Notes: generated by a model from the letters alone, not told the origin. A DNA stretch of 38,030 nucleotides from Halorhabdus amylolytica (GCF_004944975.1 NZ_SPQG01000003.1:345622-383651), one strand, 5' to 3'; shown: positions 9,507 to 18,334, counted from the first letter of the stretch. Translations and numbers: made by a program.

Positions 9507-10499
9507 TCAGAGGTACGACTGGCGTTTGAAGTACAGTACCATCAGTGCCGCGACGCCGGCCATGCCGAGCATGACGGCGGGGTAGCCGAACTCCCAGGCG
9601 AGTTCAGGCATGTTGTAGGGACTGTCAGCGAAGTTCATGCCATAGACGCCGACGACGAAGGTCAGCGGGATGAAGATCGTCGCGACGACAGTCAGGACCT
9701 TCATCACCTCGTTGGTCGACTGTGAGAGGGCATTGAGGTAGATGTCCCGTGTCCCGACCACCAGATCGCGATACGTTTCGAGGAGATCGACCAGTTGCAC
9801 CAGGTGGTCGTAGACATCCCGGTAGTACTTTTGGGTGTCCGCCTGGATCGCGCGAACGTCGCCGCGGGCGAGTACCGCCAGCGTCTCCCGGACCGGCCAG
9901 ACGACTTTCCGGAAGGACAGTAACTCGCGACGAACGCTATTGATCTCCCCGAGGAGGTCGGCGTCCGGGGACTCGACGACCTCGTCCTCGATCGCCTCGA
10001 TCTGTGCTTCCAGGTGTTCGAGGACATCGAAGTAACTGTCGACGAGGACATCGAGGACACGATAGGCAGTGAAGTCCGGACCGCGTTCGAGCAGGCGCTC
10101 GTCCCCGCGACGGACGGCCTCTTGAACCCGGGTGATCGACTCGGCGCTGCCGGTGGCGACGGTCACGAGCCAGTCCTCGCCGATGAAGACGCCGACCGGC
10201 TCGTCGTCGATCTCCTCCTCGAACGTCGTCTCGCCGCGTGTGAGTCGGGCGGTCTTGACCAGGGCAAAGGTGTACGTGCTGAACTCCTCGGCCTTCGCGC
10301 GGACGTCGTTGCGGACGTCCTCGATCGCCAGCGGGTGGAGATCGAACGCGTCGGCGACGGCGTCGATCTCCTCGGTTGTCGCCTCGTGGACGTGTACCCA
10401 GGTCGTTCCCGTCGCAGCCCGTGCCGCCGCGAGGTCATCGTAGGATTCGACGCCCGCCCCGTCGTAGACGAGTGCGTCGATCACGTCGGTCCACCCCAC
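9507..10499 (-). CDS. corA: CorA-type magnesium/cobalt transporter
   Basis: The 330-residue protein belongs to the CorA metal ion transporter family, pentameric channels for Mg2+ (also Co2+ and Ni2+). The long N-terminal part is the acidic cytoplasmic funnel with a helical coiled stalk (about residues 140-260, including HLEAQIEAIEDEVVESPDADLL). The signature YGMNF at the pore mouth follows the first transmembrane helix (VLTVVATIFIPLTFVVGVYGMNF). The second helix and a basic tail (FKRQSYL) end the protein. All family landmarks and the length are normal. The start ATG at 10497-10499 lies inside the end of the small upstream ORF, so the two are probably cotranscribed and coupled. Confidence 0.93.
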   Translation of the reverse strand: MGWTDVIDALVYDGAGVESYDDLAAARAATGTTWVHVHEATTEEIDAVADAFDLHPLAIEDVRNDVRAKAEEFSTYTFALVKTARLTRGETTFEEEIDDEPVGVFIGEDWLVTVATGSAESITRVQEAVRRGDERLLERGPDFTAYRVLDVLVDSYFDVLEHLEAQIEAIEDEVVESPDADLLGEINSVRRELLSFRKVVWPVRETLAVLARGDVRAIQADTQKYYRDVYDHLVQLVDLLETYRDLVVGTRDIYLNALSQSTNEVMKVLTVVATIFIPLTFVVGVYGMNFADSPYNMPELAWEFGYPAVMLGMAGVAALMVLYFKRQSYL

Positions 10500-10645
10500 G
10501 ACCCGCGTCCGATCACGACGAGCGTCAGCCCGACCATCATCGCCGTCAGCGAGAACGCCCGACCGGGATAGGCCAGAAGCGTACCGACGGCGTATCCACA
10601 GAGGCCGAAACCGGTAGTTACGACCCCGAGGAACAGTACCCGCAT
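10481..10645 (-). CDS. 54-residue two-helix membrane protein overlapping the corA start
   Basis: An ORF from ATG (10643-10645) to TGA (10481-10483) encodes 54 residues with two hydrophobic helices: LFLGVVTTGFGLCGYAVGTL and AFSLTAMMVGLTLVVIG, joined by a short loop containing YPGR. It overlaps the corA start by 19 bp in a different frame, an arrangement suggesting translational coupling. A T-run (CTTTTTTCG on the minus strand) lies 25-33 bp before its ATG, suiting a leaderless promoter. The opposite strand and other frames here give only implausible proteins. It could be an accessory peptide of the transporter or simply a neighbour; no family was recognised. Confidence 0.65.
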   Translation of the reverse strand: MRVLFLGVVTTGFGLCGYAVGTLLAYPGRAFSLTAMMVGLTLVVIGRGSWGGPT

Positions 10646-10668
10646 ATCCGCCCGCTCGTGGGCCGACG

Positions 10669-10678
10669 AAAAAAGCCT
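10669..10678 (-). promoter_or_regulatory. T-rich promoter element of the small membrane ORF and corA
   Basis: The minus strand carries a run of six T residues within CTTTTTTCG, about 25-33 bp upstream of the ATG of the 54-residue ORF. It is the most AT-rich point of the gap and the natural place for TBP to bind. The next gene on the other side is divergent, so this gap holds two promoters. Confidence 0.4.
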
Positions 10679-10830
10679 TCGCGTGGCACCGATCGTATCA
10701 GGTTCGATCGACGGAAACGTCGATCACGTTTCGGAGAACGCGGTCCGCGGGACTGTCGCTGTCTCCAGATTCGATCTGATCGGGCTCGGGGAGGGGTGTT
10801 CCTGTTTCCCTTCCGGATAGATCGGGAACA

Positions 10831-10836
10831 TTAAGC
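10831..10836 (+). promoter_or_regulatory. Likely TATA box of the PfkB-family gene
   Basis: TTAAGC lies 25-30 bp before the ATG at 10861, preceded by purine-rich GGGAACA that could act as the TFB recognition element. The spacing again fits a leaderless transcript and supports 10861 as the start. Confidence 0.4.
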
Positions 10837-10860
10837 GGAGGGGGGTTGAACCAGGTTGGT

Positions 10861-11796
10861 ATGAGTTCACTCGTCACCGTCGGCGAAACGCCGTTACGTG
10901 TCTCACCGCCCGACAATCGGCAGTTCGTCGACGCCCGAGAAGTCGGGCTGGCGGCGGCCGGAACCGAGAGCAATGTCGCAATCACCGCGGCCTGTCTGGG
11001 TGCGGACAGCGTCTGGGCGTCGCGGTTGCCGGCGACCCAGCTCGGGCGGCGAGTCGTCGCCGAGATCCGCGAATACGGCGTCGACCCCGACGTCACCTGG
11101 GCCCAAGAGGGTCGGGTCGGGTTAGAGTTCACTCAGCGCGGAGTTCCGCCCCGGGAGCCAATTGTCATCCAGGATCGCATCGAAGCGACGGCCGCCTCGA
11201 TGACGCCAAGTGACCTTCCGATGGAGCGCGTCCAGGCAGCCGACGGCACCTTCGTCTCCGGGAGTACCGCTGCGCTCTCTTCGATCACGATCGACACACT
11301 GGTAGCAGTCCTCGGGGCAGGGAGAGCCGATGGTGGATTAACAGTCTTTGATCTGGATTACCGACCCCGGCTCTGGGACGCCGAAGAGGCCCGTGAATCA
11401 CTCACCGACGTCTTCGAGGCTACAGACGTGTTGATCGCGAACGAGGACCAGTTGCGTACTGTCTTCGGCCGAACGGGTGATCCTCACCAGGTCGCCCACG
11501 GCGTCGCCTCACAGTGGGACTTCGAGATGTTAGCGATGACCCGTGGCGAACACGGCGCGCTGGTCATCCACGACAGTGTCCTGCACGAATGTGAGAGTAT
11601 CGACACCGAAACCGTCGACGCAGCTGGTCAACACGCCGCGTTCGTGGGGGCGTTCGTCCGGACGCTCCTCGAGGACGAGGGACCCGACAGCGCGCTGTAC
11701 GACGGTGTCGCCGCCGCGACCGTCGCACGGACGCTCCCCGGGCCGATCCCCGCCGTAGACCCTGATGACGTCCAGGACGTCCGGGCGAAGCTCTGA
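10861..11796 (+). CDS. PfkB-family sugar kinase-like protein lacking the catalytic Asp
   Basis: The 311-residue protein aligns by eye along its whole length with haloarchaeal 2-keto-3-deoxygluconate kinase-type PfkB proteins. The shared parts are the VGETPLRVSPP opening, GLAAAGTESNVAITAACLGADSVWASRLP, FDLDYRPRLWDAEEARESL and AMTRGEHGALVI. In active family members the C-terminal motif is DTxGAGDAF, whose GAGD forms the anion hole and supplies the catalytic base. Here it reads DAAGQHAAF: the second Gly is His and the catalytic Asp is Ala259. The rest of the fold is intact, with no stop or frameshift. It may therefore be a pseudokinase, a ligand-binding regulator or an enzyme with altered chemistry. 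The ATG at 10861 gives the family start; a codon at 10846 is also in frame. Confidence 0.8.
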   Translation: MSSLVTVGETPLRVSPPDNRQFVDAREVGLAAAGTESNVAITAACLGADSVWASRLPATQLGRRVVAEIREYGVDPDVTWAQEGRVGLEFTQRGVPPREPIVIQDRIEATAASMTPSDLPMERVQAADGTFVSGSTAALSSITIDTLVAVLGAGRADGGLTVFDLDYRPRLWDAEEARESLTDVFEATDVLIANEDQLRTVFGRTGDPHQVAHGVASQWDFEMLAMTRGEHGALVIHDSVLHECESIDTETVDAAGQHAAFVGAFVRTLLEDEGPDSALYDGVAAATVARTLPGPIPAVDPDDVQDVRAKL

Positions 11797-11880
11797 CGGA
11801 CGGTGAGTCCTGCGGTATGCGGTTGCCTCTCGAAAGCCCCGTTTTGGGTCCAATCTGATCCATCCAGTCGACCCGCTGGA

Positions 11881-11886
11881 TTTATC
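11881..11886 (+). promoter_or_regulatory. Likely TATA box of the GcvT-like gene
   Basis: TTTATC, 32-37 bp before the ATG at 11918, is the only AT-rich hexamer in the gap. The distance would give a leader of a few bases. Confidence 0.45.
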
Positions 11887-11917
11887 TCACCGTCCCCGCG
11901 AACTCGAAGGCAAGATC

Positions 11918-12934
11918 ATGACCGCCATTCCCGAGATTCACGAACGCTACGGGGGGCTTCTGACTATCAAAGGCGACCGTCGAGTCGTCGCCCACTACGG
12001 GCGTCCCGAGCGCACCTACGACGCGGTCCGTAACGTCGCCGGCGTCATCGAACACGGCGTCGGCGTCCTGAGTGTCGAGGGACCCAATCATCGCGACGGG
12101 CTCGCCGGATCGCTGACGAACGAACTGCCAGCGGAAGACAATGGGAACTACGGCTTCGTGCTTCGGGACGGACGGATCGTCGCCGACGTGTACGTCTTCG
12201 ACGTCGGCGACCGGATCCTCGGGTTCGTCCCGTCGGGCCGCATCGACGCGATCGTAGAGCGCTGGAGCGGGGACGGGCGAACGGTCACGGAGACGACCAG
12301 AGAAATGACTGTTTTCGGGGTCTACGGTCCGCAGGCGACCGAGAAGATCGCCAGCGTCTGCTCGGCGACGACACCGGAGACGCCGCTGTCGATCGCCCGC
12401 GGTGCGATCCGTGAGGCTGGCGTCACCGTTATCCGGAACGACGGCCTGGCCGGCGAGGAGGGATATCTCCTGGCCGTCGAAAGCGAGGAGGCTGAAGACG
12501 TCTTCGATGCGCTCGTCAATCGGGGGCTCAACGCCGCCCCATTCGGCTACGAGACCTGGGAGACGCTCACGCTGGAAGCGGGAACGCCGCTTTTCAGGAC
12601 GGAACTCCGCGATCGCGAACCGACAACGGTCGGAGTGACGAACGCGTTTCCGGACGACTCGGGTCCCGAACCGGCCGCTCAGCAGTTGTGTGGATTCACG
12701 GCCGAGCAAATCCCAGATCCGAACGCTACGGTCTACGCGAACGGCGAGAAAGTCGGCTCAGTCACGCGGAGCAAGGAGAGCCCAACAGTGGAAACAGCCA
12801 TCGGCTTCGCCGTCGTGGACCGCGATGTCGGCGACAAGTGGACGATCGGCGACGGAAACATCGACGCGAAGGCGGCGACGCTGCCGTTCGTCGAGGGATC
12901 CGAACGATCAGCACGGATCCCGTCGTTGCTGTGA
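11918..12934 (+). CDS. GcvT/YgfZ-like aminomethyltransferase-family protein
   Basis: The 338-residue protein resembles the T-protein of the glycine cleavage system and its relatives (GcvT, YgfZ/IBA57, sarcosine oxidase-like), which bind folates in a three-part barrel. Supporting segments are GVIEHGVGVLSVEGPNHRDGLAGSLTNELP (GcvT-like substrate loop), FGVYGPQATEKIASV, GLAGEEGYLLAVESEEAEDVFDALV (the GEDGYE-like segment) and the C-terminal beta-barrel KVGSVTRSKESPTVETAIGFAVV. It is shorter and more divergent than true GcvT, and no other gcv gene is near. The exact substrate is unknown; a folate-dependent demethylase or Fe-S maturation role is possible. An AT-rich TTTATC lies about 35 bp before the ATG. 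The gene ends with no gap against the convergent reductase gene. Confidence 0.75.
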   Translation: MTAIPEIHERYGGLLTIKGDRRVVAHYGRPERTYDAVRNVAGVIEHGVGVLSVEGPNHRDGLAGSLTNELPAEDNGNYGFVLRDGRIVADVYVFDVGDRILGFVPSGRIDAIVERWSGDGRTVTETTREMTVFGVYGPQATEKIASVCSATTPETPLSIARGAIREAGVTVIRNDGLAGEEGYLLAVESEEAEDVFDALVNRGLNAAPFGYETWETLTLEAGTPLFRTELRDREPTTVGVTNAFPDDSGPEPAAQQLCGFTAEQIPDPNATVYANGEKVGSVTRSKESPTVETAIGFAVVDRDVGDKWTIGDGNIDAKAATLPFVEGSERSARIPSLL

Positions 12935-14017
12935 TCATCGGGAGAACAGCGCCCGCAACTGCTCCCGGGAGAACAACGACGACGGCTCGTCCATGTGGAC
13001 CCCGATCTTTCCCGAGAACAACCGGAGACCGACCCGCTGGATCGCCTCCGGTAGCGAATATCCCCGTCTGACCCACGCGCCGAGGCGGATCTCCCGTCCA
13101 AGTTCCGAACGCCAGGCGTCCTCGTAGTCGGCGAGCGTCACCGGGCGGTCGGGATCGATCGTGCGCGCCGCGTGATCGGCCGCCGTCATGCCGTAGCGGA
13201 TGCCACCACCAGTGAAGGGCTTGGTCTGGGCGGCAGCATCGCCGAGCAGGAACACCCGTTCGCTCGTGACGGAATTTGGCGGGCCGATCGGGATGAGTCC
13301 CGAACAGCGTCGCTCGGTTTCGACGCCGTAGGCGTCGGTGAGCGTGTCGAACCGTTCGCCGACGGACTCACCCGGCGGCGTTGCGAGCCCGTACTCGACG
13401 CCGGCCGGCCCGCGCGGGATGCGCCAGGCGAAAAACCGCGGGACGTTCAGGTGGACGTCAACGAAGTCCCCGTCGTCGGGATCCGGATCGAACCCGAGCA
13501 CGCCATGCAGGAGTTCGTCCGGGTCCGGAAGTCCGACTGCGTCCCGGACGCGCGACTGTGGGCCGTCACAGCCCGCTACCAGCTTCGCCTGATGGGTCTC
13601 GGTGCCGCTATCTCCCTTGACTGTCACCGCAACATGGTCGTCACGCTCGTTGACGGCGGTAACCGTGTGGCCATCCCGGACTGTCGCCCCGTCGTCGCTC
13701 GCAGCGCCGGCGAGGACGCGATCGAGTTCGACGCGGTCGATGACCTGGGAGACGACGCCGTCCTTGTAGAATGGATAGGCACGACTGTTCGGACCGCCGA
13801 GGTGGAAGCGGGCGCCACGGATCTCGTTCTGGAGGAGGGTAGCGCGGTCTTCCTCGGGCACGTATTCGAGCACGTCGGTACTGACGTGGCCCGAACACGC
13901 CAGTGGTTCGCCGATCGTCCCCTGCTCGAATACGAGGACATCGAGGCCCTCCTGGGCCGCTCGGCGAGCGTAGCGACTGCCGGCAGGGCCCGCGCCGACG
14001 ACGATCACATCGCGCAT
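12935..14017 (-). CDS. Geranylgeranyl reductase-family FAD-dependent oxidoreductase
   Basis: The 360-residue flavoprotein begins with the dinucleotide-binding motif VVGAGPAGSRYARRAAQEGLDVLVFE. It has the CSGHVS segment (equivalent to the CxxG/S motif of the family) near residue 41. The GD motif is FLLGDAAAQTKPFTGGGIRYGM. These belong to the geranylgeranyl reductase/digeranylgeranyl-glycerophospholipid reductase family, which saturates isoprenoid chains of archaeal lipids, respiratory quinones or carotenoid precursors. Haloarchaea carry several paralogues, so the substrate here cannot be decided. A TATA-like CCTATAGT lies 24-31 bp upstream of the ATG, supporting the start. The stop codon directly abuts the stop of the opposite-strand GcvT-like gene. 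Confidence 0.85.
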   Translation of the reverse strand: MRDVIVVGAGPAGSRYARRAAQEGLDVLVFEQGTIGEPLACSGHVSTDVLEYVPEEDRATLLQNEIRGARFHLGGPNSRAYPFYKDGVVSQVIDRVELDRVLAGAASDDGATVRDGHTVTAVNERDDHVAVTVKGDSGTETHQAKLVAGCDGPQSRVRDAVGLPDPDELLHGVLGFDPDPDDGDFVDVHLNVPRFFAWRIPRGPAGVEYGLATPPGESVGERFDTLTDAYGVETERRCSGLIPIGPPNSVTSERVFLLGDAAAQTKPFTGGGIRYGMTAADHAARTIDPDRPVTLADYEDAWRSELGREIRLGAWVRRGYSLPEAIQRVGLRLFSGKIGVHMDEPSSLFSREQLRALFSR

Positions 14018-14040
14018 GTGTCTCCGGCAACGGCTCGCGG

Positions 14041-14048
14041 ACTATAGG
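14041..14048 (-). promoter_or_regulatory. Likely TATA box of the geranylgeranyl reductase-family gene
   Basis: The minus strand reads CCTATAGT here, 24-31 bp before the ATG at 14015-14017, the distance expected for leaderless transcription. Confidence 0.5.
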
Positions 14049-14101
14049 TCTTCACGATCGAAAGTGCCGGGTCGCCGATCGCTGACCATGCGTTCTGGGA
14101 A

Positions 14102-17100
14102 TTATGGGTCGGTCTCGAACTCGAAGCGGGCACCGCCCGCAGTACCCTCCGTCACCGACACGTCCCAGCCGTGGGCCAGCGCGATGTCCTCGACGATCGA
14201 GAGACCGAATCCGGTCCCGCCCTCGTTGGTCGTGACACCGTGGTCGAAGACCGTTTCGCGGCGCTCCGGCGGGATCCCGTCGCCGTCGTCTTCCACGTAG
14301 AAGCCCGAACGCTCGGGGAGTGGCCCGACAGTGATCCGGACGTCGGTGCCGCCGTGTTCGATCGCATTGCGAAACAGATTTTCGAGCAGTTGGGTCAGCC
14401 GTCCTGGGTCGCCGGCCACGATCGGTACGTCCTCGGCGACGGTGAGCGTCGCCGCATCTGTGTCGACATAGCCCCACGCTTCAGTCGAGAGGGGTTCCAG
14501 GGCGATCCGTTCGGCGTCTTCGACGGTGCTCTCGCCACGCGCCAGCGTGAGCAGATCGTCGATGAGCCGTTCGATGCGGTCGTGGGCCGACTCGATCTTC
14601 TCGAAGTGCTCGGGATCGCCCGTCTCCGCGGCGACGTCCAGAAAGCCGATGGCGACCGTGAGGGGGTTTCGAAGGTCGTGAGCGACGACGCTGGCGAACT
14701 GGTCTAAGCGTTCGTTCTGTCGCCGCAATTCTTCCTCTCGGGAGGCCCGTGCCAGGGCCGCCTCGACCGTCGCACCAAGGATTCGGAACAGGTCGACGTC
14801 AGTCTTCGAGAAGACGTACGAGGACGTCGATCCTGTCGAGATGAGGCCGTACTCCCCCAGCGGAATCAGGATCTCGCTTCTAATCTCCGTATCCACATTG
14901 TACGGCTCGTCGGCTTTCTGGATGTCGTCGTACCAGTGCAATTCGCCGGAGTCGAACGCCTCCCAGGCGAGGCCTTCGCCAGCCTCGAACTGCGGGGACT
15001 CGCCGAACAGATCGCGCGCTGCGGGGGTTTCGACGATCGGATCGAGCGTGTTTTCGCGCTCGTTGTACTCCCAGATGCCCGTGACTTCGAGATCCAGTAT
15101 ACGGGCGGCCGCGTCGACTGCGATGTCGCCGATCTCCTCGGTCGATTGTGCCCCACTGAGTCGCTGAGCGGTGTCTTGTAGGTCCCGAAGTCGTCGCTCG
15201 AGCCGTTTCTGGTCACTGATGTCTTCGAGGACGGCGAGAATGCTCGTCGGTTCCCCCTCGGAATCGACGATAGCCGTCACCGATAGCAGGAGGTCCAGCC
15301 GATCCCCGCATTTCGTTTCCCGCCTGATCTCTCTGCCCCGGATCTGTTCGCCGTCGAGGACTCGCTGGCGCAAGTCGGCGAATTCGTCCTGCTTATCGGC
15401 CGGAACGATCGGATTGAACTCGCCGAGGACTTCCTCGCGCGACCAGCCGAACATGTCCTCGGCACCCTGGTTCCAGCGGCGAACGGTCCCGTCAGGATCG
15501 ACTTCCATGATCGTCAGCGGGGCGGCATCGATGAGCGATTCGAGTCGCTGTTTCGTCCGTTCGAGTTCCCGTTCTCGCTTTACTTGCCCAGTCACGTTCC
15601 GGGCGATCCCGAGAATCCGGACGATCTCGCCCTCGACGGCGACCGGAGCCAGACTCGTCTCCCAGAAGCGCGCGTCCTCGGCCACCGAGAGTTCCTCCCG
15701 GTAGGAGATCGGTTCGCCCGCTTCCAGACAGCGTCGATAGTTCGCGGCGAGTTCCGCGCCGCGCTCCTCGCCGAAGACCTCACTCGGCGTCTTCCCCTTG
15801 ACTTCTGCCGTCGTGAGGCCGGTCTGGGTCTCGTAGCCGGGTGAGAGCCGGGTGAACCGGAATTCCGGGTCCGAATCCGCATTGTCCACGTCAAGCAGGA
15901 AGATCGCGTCACCGGACGTACTCAACAGAGCGTTGTACTCCTCGGCGAGTCGCTGTCGCTCTCGCTCGCGGTCCGTTCGCTCTGTAATGTCCCGTGCTAC
16001 GACGAGAACCTGCGAGTCCTCCTCGCCGCGAAACGGCGTCAGTCGAACGTCGAAGGTACCCGTCCCAGACGCGGCCTCGAGTTCTATCTGGAGTTCGATG
16101 TCGTCGCCCTCGGCATCGCTATCGTCGTCGAAGGTTCGAAACGTGTCTTCGACGGTCCGGGTGAACCGTGCCGCATCCGCCTCCTGGAGGAGTTCGTCGA
16201 CAAGCGTCTCGAGGGACGTTCCCTCGAGCGTGCCCGCGATCGAATCACTCATCGACGCGGTCGCGGCGGCGTTCGCGAACGCCACGGTCCGGTCCGCGTC
16301 GAGAACGATGACGGAATCCTGCACGTGCCGAAAGATAGTCTCGTCGCGTTGCAGTTCCCGCTGGCGTTCCCGTTGCTCGGTGATCTCCTGGGAGAAGACG
16401 GTCAGTCCATCCTCGTCTGGGAAGGCCCGCACCTCGACCCAGTACTCGAAGGGGGGACCGAGGCGCTGTTCGAACGAGACCTGCTGGCCGGTTTCCATCG
16501 CCGTGCGATACTTCGATTCGAGTTCCGTCCCGACGATCGAGGGGAACTCCTCCCAGAGGTTCGTCCCGATGACCGCCTCGCGATCGCGATCGACCCGGGT
16601 AGCCATCTTCTCGTTCATGTACTCGATGCGCCACTCGGTGTCGACGGCGTAGATCGCGTCGGTCGCCCGCTCGAGCGTCCGCTCGAAGCGATCGGTTACT
16701 CGCTGGGCCATCTCCCGTTCCCGTTTGGCCTCGACCAGCGTGTCGATACGGCGGGCGAGCAACTCGAAGCTCTCCGCGTTCGAACGGATCGGGATGTAAT
16801 CGGAGACATCCGCCTGGATCGCCCGACTGGCGATCCGTTCGCTCCCCCGTCCGGTGAACAGGATCGTCGGAACGTCCGATCGACGTGCCTGGATTGCCTC
16901 GAGGAGATCGATCCCGGTCCCCTCCGGGAGCGTGTAGGACGTGACCACGCAATCGATCGGGGTCGTAGAGACTGTCTCGATCGCCGCCTCGGCATCACGG
17001 ACTGTCGTGATCTCGATCGCGGGGTCGATTCGCGGGAGCTTCGTCCGAACGAGATCACCAAAGGCATCGTCGTCGTTCACGTAGAGGACTCGTTTTGCGC

Positions 17101-17125
17101 CCGAATCCTTCTCGACGTGCGCCAT
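14102..17125 (-). CDS. Soluble REC-PAS(x4)-GAF sensor histidine kinase
   Basis: The 1007-residue kinase has no transmembrane segments. Order of domains: a receiver-like domain (1-130), four PAS domains each closed by a PAC-type helix (EITEQRERQ, DITERTDRE, RNVTGQVKRE, EDISDQKRLE), a GAF domain, HisKA and HATPase_c. The phospho-acceptor His is His816 in VVAHDLRNPL. The ATP lid is GIPPERRETVFDHG...GTGFGLSIVEDIALAHGW, with the N-box in NLFRNAIEHGG. In the receiver, the strand-3 position normally holding the acceptor Asp is Ser63 (CVVTSYTLPEGTG), so it cannot be phosphorylated in the usual way. ATG at 17123-17125 gives the normal receiver opening; the frame is open further upstream but reads as basic non-coding sequence. 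An AT-rich stretch (CCTATCATAAAAG) is about 50 bp upstream. No partner response regulator is adjacent. Confidence 0.9.
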   Translation of the reverse strand: MAHVEKDSGAKRVLYVNDDDAFGDLVRTKLPRIDPAIEITTVRDAEAAIETVSTTPIDCVVTSYTLPEGTGIDLLEAIQARRSDVPTILFTGRGSERIASRAIQADVSDYIPIRSNAESFELLARRIDTLVEAKREREMAQRVTDRFERTLERATDAIYAVDTEWRIEYMNEKMATRVDRDREAVIGTNLWEEFPSIVGTELESKYRTAMETGQQVSFEQRLGPPFEYWVEVRAFPDEDGLTVFSQEITEQRERQRELQRDETIFRHVQDSVIVLDADRTVAFANAAATASMSDSIAGTLEGTSLETLVDELLQEADAARFTRTVEDTFRTFDDDSDAEGDDIELQIELEAASGTGTFDVRLTPFRGEEDSQVLVVARDITERTDRERERQRLAEEYNALLSTSGDAIFLLDVDNADSDPEFRFTRLSPGYETQTGLTTAEVKGKTPSEVFGEERGAELAANYRRCLEAGEPISYREELSVAEDARFWETSLAPVAVEGEIVRILGIARNVTGQVKRERELERTKQRLESLIDAAPLTIMEVDPDGTVRRWNQGAEDMFGWSREEVLGEFNPIVPADKQDEFADLRQRVLDGEQIRGREIRRETKCGDRLDLLLSVTAIVDSEGEPTSILAVLEDISDQKRLERRLRDLQDTAQRLSGAQSTEEIGDIAVDAAARILDLEVTGIWEYNERENTLDPIVETPAARDLFGESPQFEAGEGLAWEAFDSGELHWYDDIQKADEPYNVDTEIRSEILIPLGEYGLISTGSTSSYVFSKTDVDLFRILGATVEAALARASREEELRRQNERLDQFASVVAHDLRNPLTVAIGFLDVAAETGDPEHFEKIESAHDRIERLIDDLLTLARGESTVEDAERIALEPLSTEAWGYVDTDAATLTVAEDVPIVAGDPGRLTQLLENLFRNAIEHGGTDVRITVGPLPERSGFYVEDDGDGIPPERRETVFDHGVTTNEGGTGFGLSIVEDIALAHGWDVSVTEGTAGGARFEFETDP

Positions 17126-17255
17126 TACTCCACAAAGACGCTGGTCCCATTTGAGTGATCGGTTGCAGTTTTCTTTTATGATAGGCCGACTGAACGCCGA
17201 ATCCGATCCCCGAAAGACCACCGACCGGTACCGTCGCCGCTGAGTCGATGTCAAT

Positions 17256-18239
17256 TCATACGTCGAGAATCGCGATCCCGCGAGCGAGTGACTGAGTCCA
17301 CTCCTCTGGCCAGTCGACCAATTGATCCCAGTGAGCTTTCCCGATTCTACGTCGATAGAGTCCCCGATCGTTGGCCGCATAGAAGTGCCCGCCGTTCGAC
17401 GCCAGTACGGCGCGGGTCCTGTCCTCGGAGAGGCCCATCATATCCAATCGCCACTCACCATCGCCATCCCCATCACGCCGGTAGATGAACGACTCCCCGA
17501 TCCGGTGGGCCTGCCGTGCACCGGCGGCCGCCGAAACGACAATTCGGTTGGGGTCAGCGGGATCGACTGCGACGCTCCAGACGTACCGGTGATCCAGACC
17601 CACCTGTGGATATCGCCAGGTGTCTCCCCCATCCGCAGACTCGGCGAAGCCGTCGCCGGCCGCGACGGAGACCCGCCCCGGTGCGTCGGAATGGGTCGCG
17701 ATCATGTGGTTGTCCAGCCGCGCTCCGTCGGGACGGTCCTGCCAGGTTCTTCCGCCATCGTCGGTCCGGACGAGCGCGCCGGCCTCGATCGCGACGTAGA
17801 GTCTCTCGGGTTCGTGCGGATCGGGTTCGATCCAGCGGACGTGATGCGTGTCCGGTCGAGGTGGGAACGACCACTCGGCGGCCGAAGGAAGGTCTGTGAG
17901 ACCGGGACGGTGTGCCCAGGAGTCGCCGCCGTCCGTCGAGCGATAGACGCGGCTCGGTTCGGTCCCGGCCCAGATGGTGTCCGGATTGTGCGGGGAGACG
18001 GTGACGGCTGTCACGCGGTCGTCGATCGTGTCCGTCGCGACGCGCTGGAAATACTCGCCGCCGTCGGGACTCCGCTGGAGTCCGCGTTCGACCGTCCCGA
18101 CGAACACTCGATCCGTTCGATCCGGCGACGCGGCCAGACATTCGATCCGGTCAGCTTGCAACGTGACCGACGGCTCCCAGCCCTCGTCATCGCGTGCCTG
18201 GAGAACGCGCTCGTCGAGCGCGACGAATGCGGTGACCAT
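17256..18239 (-). CDS. BNR/Asp-box beta-propeller protein
   Basis: The 327-residue protein contains repeated Asp-box motifs (SxDGGxxW/Y): RSPDGGEYF, RSTDGGDSW, RTDDGGRTW and ESADGGDTW, spaced 40-60 residues apart. Between them lie repeated phrases such as VTVSPHNPDTIWAGT, IEPDPHEPERLYVAI and VAVDPADPNRIVVS. This is the architecture of seven- or ten-bladed propellers of the BNR/sortilin/photosystem-assembly-like class. No signal peptide or catalytic sialidase residues were seen, so it is probably an intracellular binding or scaffold propeller. Haloarchaea carry many annotated as glycosyl hydrolase-like. It follows the hotdog gene with 95 bp between and may be an independent unit. Confidence 0.75.
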   Translation of the reverse strand: MVTAFVALDERVLQARDDEGWEPSVTLQADRIECLAASPDRTDRVFVGTVERGLQRSPDGGEYFQRVATDTIDDRVTAVTVSPHNPDTIWAGTEPSRVYRSTDGGDSWAHRPGLTDLPSAAEWSFPPRPDTHHVRWIEPDPHEPERLYVAIEAGALVRTDDGGRTWQDRPDGARLDNHMIATHSDAPGRVSVAAGDGFAESADGGDTWRYPQVGLDHRYVWSVAVDPADPNRIVVSAAAGARQAHRIGESFIYRRDGDGDGEWRLDMMGLSEDRTRAVLASNGGHFYAANDRGLYRRRIGKAHWDQLVDWPEEWTQSLARGIAILDV

Positions 18240-18334
18240 GCCGGGGACTCGGTCGGAACGACAATGAAGGTCCCGACGGTATTCGTCAGGTGTCTCCAGG
18301 ATTCGGTCCCGTTGAGCAGGTCTGACAGAACAAC

